Assembly: GCA_002371625.1 (NCBI GenBank)
Contig: DFFV01000031.1
Coordinates: 1-22,595, forward strand
Direction: 5' to 3'
Source of the DNA: Ruminococcus sp. UBA3767
Lineage (GTDB): Bacteria; Bacillota; Clostridia; Oscillospirales; Ruminococcaceae
Length of the DNA: 22,595 nucleotides
The notes under the pieces were generated by a model. That model saw only the letters and a program-made list of their open reading frames with translations, had not been told where the DNA came from and ran no database searches. Each line of letters opens with the position of its first letter. Position 1 is the first letter of the stretch. Positions 5,756-12,730 of the stretch are shown here, piece by piece. The position numbers were made by a program, and so were the translations under genes.

Positions 5756-7996
5756 ATGAAAAAACTACTTGCCTGCGTCCTTGCTGTAACAATGACCTTT
5801 GCGCATTTATGCTCTCTGCCTGCTGATAACGTTCAGCAAAGCAGCGTTATAACTGCCGCAGCATCCGCTTCGCAAAAATACAGCTATGAGCCTGTCTCGG
5901 GCGGCGGAGCGAAGATAATAAGCGCTTCCGTTTCGGGCGCAGTGACCATTCCATCAACACTCGGAGGAAGACCCGTTACGGCTATCGGAACAGGCGCTTT
6001 TGCTGACAGCCCGTTAACAAGCGTCACCCTCCCCTCAACTTTAAGAACTATCGAGGCAGGCGCATTTTCAAGGTGCACATCGCTCACCTCACTTGCGCTT
6101 CCGCAAAGTGTAACAAGCGTGGGCGAGGAAGCATTCTACGGCTGCACCGCTTTAAGATCAGTGAACCTTTCAGGCTCGCTCAAAGCTCTCAGTGAGCGTA
6201 TGTTTGCAGGCTGCACCTCGCTAAGCTCTGTCACCGTTCCAAGCGGCACGACCGCTATCGGCAAAAGCGCTTTTGAGGGCTGCACATCACTTGCCACGGC
6301 TATTATCCCAACAACAGTTACCTCCGTCGGCAGCAGCGCATTCTGGGGCTGCTCAGCGCTCAATACTGTCACACTGCCGTCAAGCATAACCGATCTCGGT
6401 GCGTTTGCTTTTGGCAGCACAAAATGGCTCAATGCGCTTCGTACCAAAGATCCCATGGTCATCGTGAACGGGCTGCTCATTGATGCAGCTTCTGTCAGCG
6501 ATCAGTCGGTAACTATCCCCTCAAATGTCAAAGTCATCGGCGCAGCAGCGTTTTCATTTAACTCGCAGCTCAAAAGCGTAACTATCCCGTCAAGCGTCAG
6601 GGTTATCGGCGCACAGGCTTTTTACGGCTGCTCACAGCTTAAAACGGCAGCTGTAAAGCAAGGAACAACCGCTATCGGTGAGTTTGCATTCTACGGCTGC
6701 AAGGCGCTCAGTGAGATAACTATCCCCGATTCTGTAAAAACTATCGGGCATACAGCTTTCGGCGGCTGCTCATCTCTGGCAAGCGTATCTGTCGGCAGCT
6801 CGGTGAAAAATATCCCCGATTTCTGCTTTGAAAACTGCTCGGCTCTTGCGCAGGTATCGCTGCCGTCAGCAGTTGAAAGCATCGGCAAGCACGCCTTTTA
6901 CGGCTGCCCCAAGCTCGACAGGATAACCGTTCCCGCAAGCGTAAAAGCTATTGATACAAGGGCGCTTGGCTATCTTTCGCAGGATAAAAAGGTAAGCGGA
7001 TTCAAGATACTTTGCGCCAATGGCAGCCAAGCAGAAAAGTATGCGATCGATAACGGCTTTTTGCACGGCAGTCCCGTTACTTACGAAAGACTCAGCGGTG
7101 CAAGCAGATTTGAAACTGCCTGCGAGATCTCCAAAAAAGCGTTCCCAAGCGGCGCAAAAACCGTGGTCTTAGCTTCGGGACTTGACTATGCCGATGCACT
7201 TACCGGCTCGGTGCTTGCTGCGCAGAATAATGCGCCTATACTTATATGCGAAAAGAACTCCGTTCCAAAGGAAGTAATGACCGAGCTTGAACGGCTCAAG
7301 CCCGAAAAAGTCATTATCCTCGGCGGCACAGGCGCAGTTTCGCAGGAAGTTGAAACGAAGATAAAAACAAAAGTCAACAGTGTTGAAAGGCTTTCGGGAA
7401 AAACAAGATTTGAAACAAGTGCCAAGATAGCAGCTTCGCTCAGCGAGAAGACTAAGCCCGACACCTTGTTCTTTGTTTATTACAACGGCTTTGCAGATGC
7501 TATCTCAGCAAGCAGTATCGCCGGTATCAAGGGCGCTCCGCTGCTTTACGTTTCAACCAACGGCGCTATGGACGAAAGCATAAAGAGCTATATCCAAAGC
7601 GTGAGATCAAGCGTTAAAAACGTCTATGTCATCGGCGGAAGCGGTGTTATTTCCCACGAAATGAAACAAACTATCGACAAGGAAACAGGCGTTGCATCGC
7701 AGCGTCTCTACGGCGCAAACAGATACGATACCTGCCTCAGCGTCTGCAACAAGTTTGCCGATCAGTTTACAGGCAGCGGTGTTTGCATCGCTACGGGAGC
7801 AAACTACCCCGATGCGCTGACAGGCGGCGTTTACGCTTCGCTCAACAAGCTGCCGCTGATGCTTGTTGACGGCAGTATCGGTCAGGCACAAAAAGAATTC
7901 GTTTCAAGCTGCAGCGCAGCAAAGGTAACTGTTTTCGGCGGTGTCGGCGCAGTCACCGATGCGCTTGCAAAAACCGTATGCGAGCACTGCAATTAA
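5756..7996 (+). CDS. Surface protein with BspA-type leucine-rich repeats and three CWB2 wall-binding domains
   Basis: A 746-residue secreted protein. The start is ATG 5756 with AGAGGTGATA (5741-5750); an open frame extends upstream to 5546 but lies inside the acyltransferase gene and lacks a site. The signal peptide covers about residues 1-25 with cleavage somewhere before residue 40. Residues 76-405 hold about 13 LRR_5 (BspA-like) repeats of 23 residues with the pattern IGxxAFxGCxxLxxVxIPxSV; repeat 7 carries an insertion. Residues 443-540, 543-645 and 648-746 are three CWB2 (cell wall binding 2) domains, each opening RLxGxxR[FY] and ending in an hhGGxGxhs stretch. In Clostridioides such triplets bind an anionic secondary wall polymer non-covalently, so the LRR part should be displayed for adhesion or ligand binding. 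It is the last gene of the operon, followed by a terminator. Confidence 0.93.
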   Translation: MKKLLACVLAVTMTFAHLCSLPADNVQQSSVITAAASASQKYSYEPVSGGGAKIISASVSGAVTIPSTLGGRPVTAIGTGAFADSPLTSVTLPSTLRTIEAGAFSRCTSLTSLALPQSVTSVGEEAFYGCTALRSVNLSGSLKALSERMFAGCTSLSSVTVPSGTTAIGKSAFEGCTSLATAIIPTTVTSVGSSAFWGCSALNTVTLPSSITDLGAFAFGSTKWLNALRTKDPMVIVNGLLIDAASVSDQSVTIPSNVKVIGAAAFSFNSQLKSVTIPSSVRVIGAQAFYGCSQLKTAAVKQGTTAIGEFAFYGCKALSEITIPDSVKTIGHTAFGGCSSLASVSVGSSVKNIPDFCFENCSALAQVSLPSAVESIGKHAFYGCPKLDRITVPASVKAIDTRALGYLSQDKKVSGFKILCANGSQAEKYAIDNGFLHGSPVTYERLSGASRFETACEISKKAFPSGAKTVVLASGLDYADALTGSVLAAQNNAPILICEKNSVPKEVMTELERLKPEKVIILGGTGAVSQEVETKIKTKVNSVERLSGKTRFETSAKIAASLSEKTKPDTLFFVYYNGFADAISASSIAGIKGAPLLYVSTNGAMDESIKSYIQSVRSSVKNVYVIGGSGVISHEMKQTIDKETGVASQRLYGANRYDTCLSVCNKFADQFTGSGVCIATGANYPDALTGGVYASLNKLPLMLVDGSIGQAQKEFVSSCSAAKVTVFGGVGAVTDALAKTVCEHCN

Positions 7997-7997
7997 A

Positions 7998-8010
7998 ATA
8001 ACGAACAAAA
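7998..8010. repeat. 13-bp direct repeat, left copy
   Basis: ATAACGAACAAAA is repeated exactly at 11850-11862 in the same orientation. The two copies bracket the AT-rich accessory segment, and each also sits beside a terminator hairpin, so a shared role in termination or chance are alternatives to an insertion footprint. Confidence 0.45.
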
Positions 8011-8041
8011 GAACTGTCGCACCAACGGCAGTTCTTTTTTT
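8010..8041 (+). terminator. Intrinsic terminator of the envelope operon
   Basis: AGAACTGTCG pairs with CGGCAGTTCT (one G-T pair) around a CACCAA loop and is followed by a T run, 13 bases after the CWB2 gene stop. The A run before the stem would let it work in both directions. Confidence 0.92.
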
Positions 8042-8069
8042 GCATTAAAAGAAATAACGAAAGCGTATA

Positions 8070-8184
8070 AGGAAAAGCAGCCCGCACTTGTCATTGTGAA
8101 ATGCTCCCGTGCGGATAGTTTTGTATATACTGTTTGTTCAAGGGAACATAGCCGCTTGGGCTGACTATCCGCTGACCTTTTCCT
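8070..8184. ncRNA. Candidate structured RNA with a pseudoknot (strand unknown)
   Basis: Four helices can be drawn. P1 is AGGAAAAG (8070-8077) with CTTTTCCT (8177-8184). P2 is CAGCCC (8078-8083) with GGGCTG (8158-8163). P3 is CGCAC (8083-8087) with GTGCG (8109-8113), capped by a CATT-GTGA-AATG hairpin with a GNRA loop; its first base is shared with P2. P4 is GATAGT (8114-8119), extendable to GCGGATAGT, with ACTATC (8164-8169), extendable to ACTATCCGC. P4 crosses P2, forming a pseudoknot, and the strands of P1/P2 and P2/P4 abut without gaps, as in coaxially stacked natural RNAs. No protein frame across it is convincing. I do not recognise the family. It could be a non-coding RNA, a degenerate mobile element end, or chance. 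Confidence 0.4.
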
Positions 8185-8214
8185 CAGAGGATAAGATCTA
8201 TCGGCATACACCTG

Positions 8215-8499
8215 TCAGCTTATGATATTCCCGTCATTTATCTCTATTATTCTGCCGCACTGCTTTGCAACATCTTTGTCATGTGTGACGATGACAACCG
8301 TCCTGCCCTGACTGTTGAGCTTTTTGAACAGCTCCATTATTTCGGCTGAGGTCTTTGAATCAAGTGCTCCCGTCGGCTCATCGGCAAGTATCATCGCAGG
8401 CTCATTAACTATCGCTCTTGCGATCGCTACCCTCTGCTTCTGTCCGCCCGAGAGCTTGTTGCACGGCTTATTTGCCTGATCTTCTATTCCGACAGCCAT
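8215..8499 (-). pseudogene. 3' remnant of an ABC transporter ATPase (MacB/LolD-type)
   Basis: About 95 residues remain. From MAVGIEDQ they align with the second half of an exporter-type ATPase: signature [14 protein letters not shown], Walker [16 protein letters not shown], an H-loop His in IVTHD, and an intact C-terminus ending DGNIIS before TGA. The Walker A half is absent. Upstream of about 8500 the frame stays open into a hairpin at 8551-8593 but reads unrelated residues, so the 5' half was lost by deletion or replacement. No partner permease is present. Without Walker A it cannot bind ATP by itself, so it is most likely non-functional debris marking a past rearrangement at this locus. 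Confidence 0.88.
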
Positions 8500-8723
8500 G
8501 TCACTGCCGTAGGCAAAAGCTCGGTATGACTGCCGATAATAGCTGACAAACAAAGAGAGGCTCTCACATTAGCTGTGATGAGCCTCTTTGTTAATTTGTG
8601 ATTTATTGTCCGAAATGGCTGCGCACAAGGAAGCGGGAGATGCTACCAAAGGTGGATAAAAAACTACTGAAGGTGATACAGAAAAAAGAGGGTCGAGCTA
8701 TTGACGAAAAAACTTTGATTGAA
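8500..8723. other. Junction region between ABC remnant and accessory operon
   Basis: Apart from the hairpin at 8551-8593 I see no complete gene. A plus-strand frame at 8598-8723 reads a charged, helix-like sequence (for example LPKVDKKLLKVIQKKEG) but then continues only as antisense of the gene at 8724. It may be a fragment of a lost gene. Confidence 0.4.
8551..8593. terminator. Bidirectional hairpin terminator
   Basis: An imperfect stem of about 15 bp (left arm CAAAGAGAGGCTCTCAC, right arm GTGATGAGCCTCTTTG, small bulges) with an ATTAGCT loop. T-rich tracts follow on both strands, CTTTGTT on plus and CTTTGTTTG on minus. It probably ends the minus-strand operon whose last stop is at 8724. Confidence 0.75.
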
Positions 8724-9236
8724 TCACCAAAAGAAGGAATACCAGTCATCGTCTATTCTCTTATAATCATATTTATAAGAGCTACCCTCGTAATTGTATT
8801 GATAATCCTCCATAAAATGCTTTATATCCTTAGTGTAAACTATTCCACAGCCTGCATCATTAAGCATAAATACTACATCTCCGCTTTTAACCTCGATCTC
8901 ATTTATACTTGCATGTGAACCATTTTCAGAAAGAGGATATGATGAGAGCCTTTTTATTCTTTCCAGATCCGCTGAGCTAAGAAAATCCACCTCAGCCGAT
9001 TTATTTGCAGTTTCAATAATGTAGTCCTTACTATCATAGCTCACTAAATATTTGGCATCGCCCCGTTCGGAAAGCACATAAGCAATCCTGTTAAAATCGT
9101 CCTTATATGAATCAAAATCATCATAGTCTATGTATTTGAAATTAACATATTTTTTTGTAAAAAACAGAAAATACACGATTCCCAAAAGCAGCAATATAAT
9201 TAAAACAGACAGGACTATTCTTTTATTCTTTATCAT
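8724..9236 (-). CDS. Single-span membrane-anchored protein of unknown function
   Basis: A 170-residue protein: a short basic N-terminus, one hydrophobic segment (about residues 7-27), then an extracytoplasmic or cytoplasmic domain rich in Tyr, Asp and Lys, ending in WYSFFW. I recognise no family. ATG 9236 is chosen because GAGGGGGTGA lies just upstream at good spacing; an in-frame TTG one codon earlier is possible. It is the last gene of the four-gene minus-strand operon, 50 bases after the preceding stop. Like its neighbours it is visibly AT-richer than the flanking housekeeping genes. It could be an immunity, chaperone or accessory protein of the large secreted product encoded first, but nothing in the sequence proves that. 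Confidence 0.68.
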   Translation of the reverse strand: MIKNKRIVLSVLIILLLLGIVYFLFFTKKYVNFKYIDYDDFDSYKDDFNRIAYVLSERGDAKYLVSYDSKDYIIETANKSAEVDFLSSADLERIKRLSSYPLSENGSHASINEIEVKSGDVVFMLNDAGCGIVYTKDIKHFMEDYQYNYEGSSYKYDYKRIDDDWYSFFW

Positions 9237-9286
9237 CAAATCACCCCCTCAAAAGTCCGATCGAACTCCATATACGCTTTTGAATA

Positions 9287-9613
9287 TTACAGGATAAGTG
9301 ACGCAAACGCCTGTATAAGTATCGCTGCATCTATAAACATTACTAAATTATAAGCAATATTAAATCGCCTATCTTTGAACTTTTTCACCTTATATATCAC
9401 AAAAATAACAGGCGCAAACATACTCATCACCGTCAGACTGAGCAAAAATGCCTGAATCCGTGTTACTGATGAGAAAGAATTCTCCCCTATACCGTAAACA
9501 ACGAGGAAACATCCTACATATACCAGTTTAGTGATTATAAGTTTTGCTATCAATATAAATATATTTATAACAATGGTTTTATCTGAACTTTTCTCAACAA
9601 AACTATTATCCAT
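9287..9613 (-). CDS. Small three-span membrane protein, paralogue A
   Basis: A 108-residue hydrophobic protein with about three membrane spans (roughly residues 15-42, 51-75 and 86-108). ATG 9613 is chosen because TAGGTGAT lies 6 bases upstream; a GTG at 9622 that overlaps the previous stop is in frame but has no separate site. The block FxPxIxxxYKVK at the end of the second span followed by a basic loop also occurs in the next gene upstream (109 residues), and the two have the same length and topology, so they look like a diverged tandem duplication. I recognise no family. Confidence 0.7.
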   Translation of the reverse strand: MDNSFVEKSSDKTIVINIFILIAKLIITKLVYVGCFLVVYGIGENSFSSVTRIQAFLLSLTVMSMFAPVIFVIYKVKKFKDRRFNIAYNLVMFIDAAILIQAFASLIL

Positions 9614-9618
9614 ATCTA

Positions 9619-9948
9619 TCACCTATTAACGATTTTATACAAAACAAATGCCCATATTATAATTGTAGCTGCAATAATGCACGACGACAACCACCAGAAT
9701 ATTCTTTTATGCTTATGTTCCTGTAACGGTTTGACTTTGTACAATATAATAATATGCGGTTGAAACAGCAATAAAGGCAGCAATACACTAAGAGGAAAAA
9801 AGAATGTGTCCTCCGGTTTTAACGGGAAATATGCCGATTCATATAGTTTGTTTACGCCTATGCAGTTGTTTATCCCAAACCAGATAAAATAATTGCATAA
9901 GAGATAAACAAATATCATAATAGTCGCTTTAAATCTAAGAGTTTTCAT
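9619..9948 (-). CDS. Small three-span membrane protein, paralogue B
   Basis: A 109-residue protein with spans near residues 8-26, 49-72 and 83-106 and a Lys/His-rich loop (QEHKHKR) between the last two. It shares the second-span pattern ending YKVK with the downstream gene. The AAGGAG site (9957-9962) overlaps the TAA stop of the large secreted protein gene, and its own stop overlaps the alternative GTG of the next gene, so the genes are tightly coupled. Function unknown. Confidence 0.7.
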   Translation of the reverse strand: MKTLRFKATIMIFVYLLCNYFIWFGINNCIGVNKLYESAYFPLKPEDTFFFPLSVLLPLLLFQPHIIILYKVKPLQEHKHKRIFWWLSSCIIAATIIIWAFVLYKIVNR

Positions 9949-9960
9949 TATTGCTTCTCC

Positions 9961-11583
9961 TTAATGCAGTTCCTTATCAAGAACCTTATCCATGTTAAAT
10001 ACAAAGCTGTCAGGGTAATTTGAAATCTGATCCTTTAAATACGCAGGTGAGGCTTCGTAAATAATCTTATCTACCCCGTCCCGAATCCCTATTGACGGAA
10101 CCAGTAATATTTTTGCATAATCGGCTAAATCCAAAATACTATCATCAAGCACTTTTTTAATTGTAAAATATTCCTCTCCACAAATACTATTCCAAGCACC
10201 AACCGCTGTATGTGCACAATTATGGTTACGTAGATTATACCAATTATTCTTTGATAACCATTCCACCACAATATTTATTTCACTTTTATCAACTAGTTTT
10301 GACAACGCATAGTTTTGATCATAATTATGCTCAAATTCCTTATTTTTATTATCCATTTGCACCTCAACAGCAAATTCTCTATTAAAAAACACTCCAGCAT
10401 CATCATTATCAACTCCAGTTGATTCAAATTCGGATAATTGTGAGTGAGATGAAGAAGCAGTTGCATTGTTTCCCGCATTCCCAAGAGCGACATATTCAAA
10501 GGGTTTAATCTCATACAATCGAGGCTGAGATGGCGACCATGTTGTATAATTATATCCCTTTGTAAAGCCTCTAAAATCCAAGATATCATCAATAAAACTT
10601 TGATAAACAAGAAAAGCATGACCAAACGGCTTGTTAGTACACGAAACAATTGTCAACTCACCGCAATAGCCACCTGCAATGCCCTTATGTAAAGGATCTC
10701 CCTTAAAAAGTTTTATTTCGCCATTTAAGCTTTCAAATTTAAAGCCTCTTACCTCTTTCATATCATCAAGCCCGTCTCCGTCAGTGTCTTCCTTAGTCGG
10801 ATCCGATATTTTTGTTACTTTATAGTTTATAGGCGTTATAGGAGTTTTTTGATCTACCGGTGCTAAAACGAGTTCTTCTCCATCGGTAAGTCCGTCCTTA
10901 TCGGAATGCTTATCAAACGGATTTGTAGTTATTCTTTCATCATCGGATACGGCTATACCGTTTATCTCCATCACATCGGGCAGCCCATCATGATCACTGT
11001 CGAGCTTGAAATAACTGCTTTCCAACACAGCCTGAGTCATTGTATTAAACAGATTGGCCGGGGCTCTGTATTCATAGGTCTTGTCTACATCGTTGTTGTA
11101 TGTAAGCTTAAAATTATTATACTTTTTTAAAGCCTCGATAGGAAGTTTCTTCGTTAACGAGAATACGGCAGTTGTCGGTGCAAGGCAATATGTATATTGA
11201 AAAGATGAGTAATCATCCTTTTCAAACCTAAATCTACACTGAAGAAAGCCGGTAACGTGTGCAGAGCCTTCACTGCAAGTGTATGTCATATCCTGATCAG
11301 TTGAAAAACACATAACCATTTCATACTTTATCCCATCAGTACACTTAATGGGATAAACAAAAACCGCTTGATACTTATAAATTGCAGCAGCTACCGATAT
11401 CAAAGCCAAATCCAAACGTTCAGTGTTATCAGCTGCGTAGCGCTTATAGTAATCCATTGCCTGATCATACATTGCATCTATATCATATTTAATAAGATTA
11501 CTTTCAGTAGATGCCTTAACTGTGCAAGGGTACAAGTGAATACACATTACACAAATCAATAATAGCGATACAATTCTTTTCAT
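9961..11583 (-). CDS. Secreted protein with TSP3-like Ca-binding repeats and a probable permuted papain-like thiol-hydrolase domain
   Basis: A 540-residue exported protein with a signal peptide of about 24 residues (cleavage near VKA-S). Residues 30-190 are an unfamiliar Cys-containing domain. Three Ca-binding thrombospondin type 3-like (DxDxDGxxD) motifs follow: DSDHDGLPDVME (195-206), DKHSDKDGLTDGEE (224-237) and EDTDGDGLDDMKE (265-277). In the C-terminal half, His322 in FGHAFLVY comes before Cys456 in NHNCAHTAVGAWN. This His-then-Cys order with an NC-plus-helix motif is what circularly permuted NlpC/P60-type hydrolases (LRAT, PPPDE, YaeF groups) show; the assignment is inference from motif order. 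ATG 11583 has GGAG at 11594-11597. It is the first gene of the accessory operon. It may be a surface hydrolase or an effector/toxin. Confidence 0.72.
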   Translation of the reverse strand: MKRIVSLLLICVMCIHLYPCTVKASTESNLIKYDIDAMYDQAMDYYKRYAADNTERLDLALISVAAAIYKYQAVFVYPIKCTDGIKYEMVMCFSTDQDMTYTCSEGSAHVTGFLQCRFRFEKDDYSSFQYTYCLAPTTAVFSLTKKLPIEALKKYNNFKLTYNNDVDKTYEYRAPANLFNTMTQAVLESSYFKLDSDHDGLPDVMEINGIAVSDDERITTNPFDKHSDKDGLTDGEELVLAPVDQKTPITPINYKVTKISDPTKEDTDGDGLDDMKEVRGFKFESLNGEIKLFKGDPLHKGIAGGYCGELTIVSCTNKPFGHAFLVYQSFIDDILDFRGFTKGYNYTTWSPSQPRLYEIKPFEYVALGNAGNNATASSSHSQLSEFESTGVDNDDAGVFFNREFAVEVQMDNKNKEFEHNYDQNYALSKLVDKSEINIVVEWLSKNNWYNLRNHNCAHTAVGAWNSICGEEYFTIKKVLDDSILDLADYAKILLVPSIGIRDGVDKIIYEASPAYLKDQISNYPDSFVFNMDKVLDKELH

Positions 11584-11653
11584 TCTTTGTTTTCTCCATT
11601 CTTATGTTAGTAAGGGAGCCTATCTTTTATTTAACAACTCCCAACATTGTATT

Positions 11654-11682
11654 AGTGTACCATAATGCCATAAATATATCAA
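11654..11682 (-). promoter_or_regulatory. Likely promoter of the accessory operon
   Basis: On the minus strand, TTGATA (11677-11682), a 17-base spacer and TACACT (11654-11659), about 70 bases before the ATG at 11583. The -10 is a moderate match. Confidence 0.5.
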
Positions 11683-11849
11683 TCGACATTCTGCACAACA
11701 TTTATCAACCATTGCTGTAAAACTTTGGCGTGTAAAGTTATTGTGAATAGCTGTCATTTTCCGCTGTCATGCGCCGATCCTTAAAGCTGTAAGACTATTT
11801 TAGCGCAGTTTGTAGTATATACGTAACCGTCAAATGATCCGCAGCAGAT

Positions 11850-11862
11850 ATAACGAACAAAA
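11850..11862. repeat. 13-bp direct repeat, right copy
   Basis: ATAACGAACAAAA, identical to 7998-8010. It partly overlaps the T run of the cyclophilin terminator when read on the minus strand. Confidence 0.45.
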
Positions 11863-11893
11863 TAACGAGCACACCGATACCAGTATGCTCGTT
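11855..11893 (-). terminator. Intrinsic terminator of the cysteine operon
   Basis: On the minus strand AACGAGCATAC pairs with GTGTGCTCGTT over 11 bp (one wobble pair), followed by ATTTTGTT. It lies 17 bases after the cyclophilin gene stop. Confidence 0.88.
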
Positions 11894-11909
11894 GTTTATA
11901 TCAGAAGAC

Positions 11910-12704
11910 CTATTTGCTCTCACTGCTGTCAGCAAAAAAGCTGTCGTTCTTGTGTTCGCCGTAGGTCGAAAGCGTGACCTTGGTTATCTTTATCTCCTCG
12001 GTCGGAACGATAGTCGATGAATCGCCCTCGCCTGCCGCGCAAATCTTCTCATAGCAGTCAAATCCGTCGTAGACCTGCCCGAAGATAGTGTACTGCTGCG
12101 CAAAGTTCGGCACACCGCCCAGCTCCTTGAACACCTTGTTCACTTCTTTATTTCCTGCGCTGTCAAGCGACTTGTTCATCTCATCGTCAAACTCAACGCT
12201 GTTGACGAACATTATCCTGCTGCCCGAAACGTTTGAGCTGAAGAACTTGTTATCCTTTCCGCCGTAAGAGATAAGCGAACCCTTGAAAGGCCACAGGTTT
12301 GGCGAAAGCTCCTTATCAAACGTCGTTTTGTCCGTGTCCTGCGTGTCGTTGCCGTCCGCAGCCTTTGAACCGCCAAGGAAGTAAACATCCTTTTCCACGC
12401 CGAAAACGTACGTCCCGTCGTAGTAGCCCCGCTTTACAAGGTCCTTGAAATACTTGCATATCTCAGGTGCTTCGTCCTCGTAGATAACCGCCTTGAACGT
12501 TCCCTTTGTAGTTTCAAAAACAGCTACCGTGTCATTGGCAGAAGGGACATTTCTCTGCACCAGCTTTGCGTTCTCGTAATCGGGCTTGCTTGCCCGTGAC
12601 ATCTTTCCCATAATGATGACCAGCAAAACTATCATCAAAAAGCAAAACGCCATCATCATCAGCTGCACAGTCGCCTTGCTCTTTCCATTTGGATTTGTAT
12701 TCAT
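11910..12704 (-). CDS. Membrane-anchored cyclophilin-type peptidyl-prolyl isomerase, catalytic residues degenerate
   Basis: A 264-residue protein with a short cytosolic tail, one membrane span (about residues 14-33) and an external cyclophilin domain (60-245). Family marks are ETTKGTFKAVIYEDEAPE (64-81), YYDGT (94-98), FLGG (109-112) and FGQVYDGFDCYEKI (208-221). In active cyclophilins YYDGTxFHRVIPxFMIQGG supplies the catalytic Arg and Gln; here the same stretch reads YYDGTYVFGVEKDVYFLGG, so both are replaced. It therefore probably binds proline-containing segments without strong isomerase activity. AAAGGAAAGG (12709-12718) precedes the ATG. It lies 26 bases after cysS, third in the T-box-controlled operon. 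The fold call is secure; loss of activity is inferred. Confidence 0.88.
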   Translation of the reverse strand: MNTNPNGKSKATVQLMMMAFCFLMIVLLVIIMGKMSRASKPDYENAKLVQRNVPSANDTVAVFETTKGTFKAVIYEDEAPEICKYFKDLVKRGYYDGTYVFGVEKDVYFLGGSKAADGNDTQDTDKTTFDKELSPNLWPFKGSLISYGGKDNKFFSSNVSGSRIMFVNSVEFDDEMNKSLDSAGNKEVNKVFKELGGVPNFAQQYTIFGQVYDGFDCYEKICAAGEGDSSTIVPTEEIKITKVTLSTYGEHKNDSFFADSSESK

Positions 12705-12730
12705 AATACCTTTCCTTTCAGTTATCAGCC

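Larger units (their letters stand above)
11584..11909. other. Intergenic region between accessory operon and cysteine operon
   Basis: 326 bases without a gene. It holds the accessory operon promoter (11654-11682), the terminator of the cyclophilin gene (11855-11893) and the right copy of a 13-bp repeat (11850-11862). A pair of GCTGTCAT direct repeats (11750-11757, 11763-11770) lies between; I see no role for it. Confidence 0.6.

Noticed and set aside
7993..8211. Minus-strand open frame of 72 codons
   Set aside because: It runs through the envelope operon terminator and the pseudoknot candidate and has no recognisable features or ribosome site.
8598..8918. Plus-strand open frame of 106 codons
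   Set aside because: The first 40 codons look protein-like, but the rest is antisense to the better supported gene at 8724-9236, and there is no ribosome site or promoter. At most the first part is a gene fragment.
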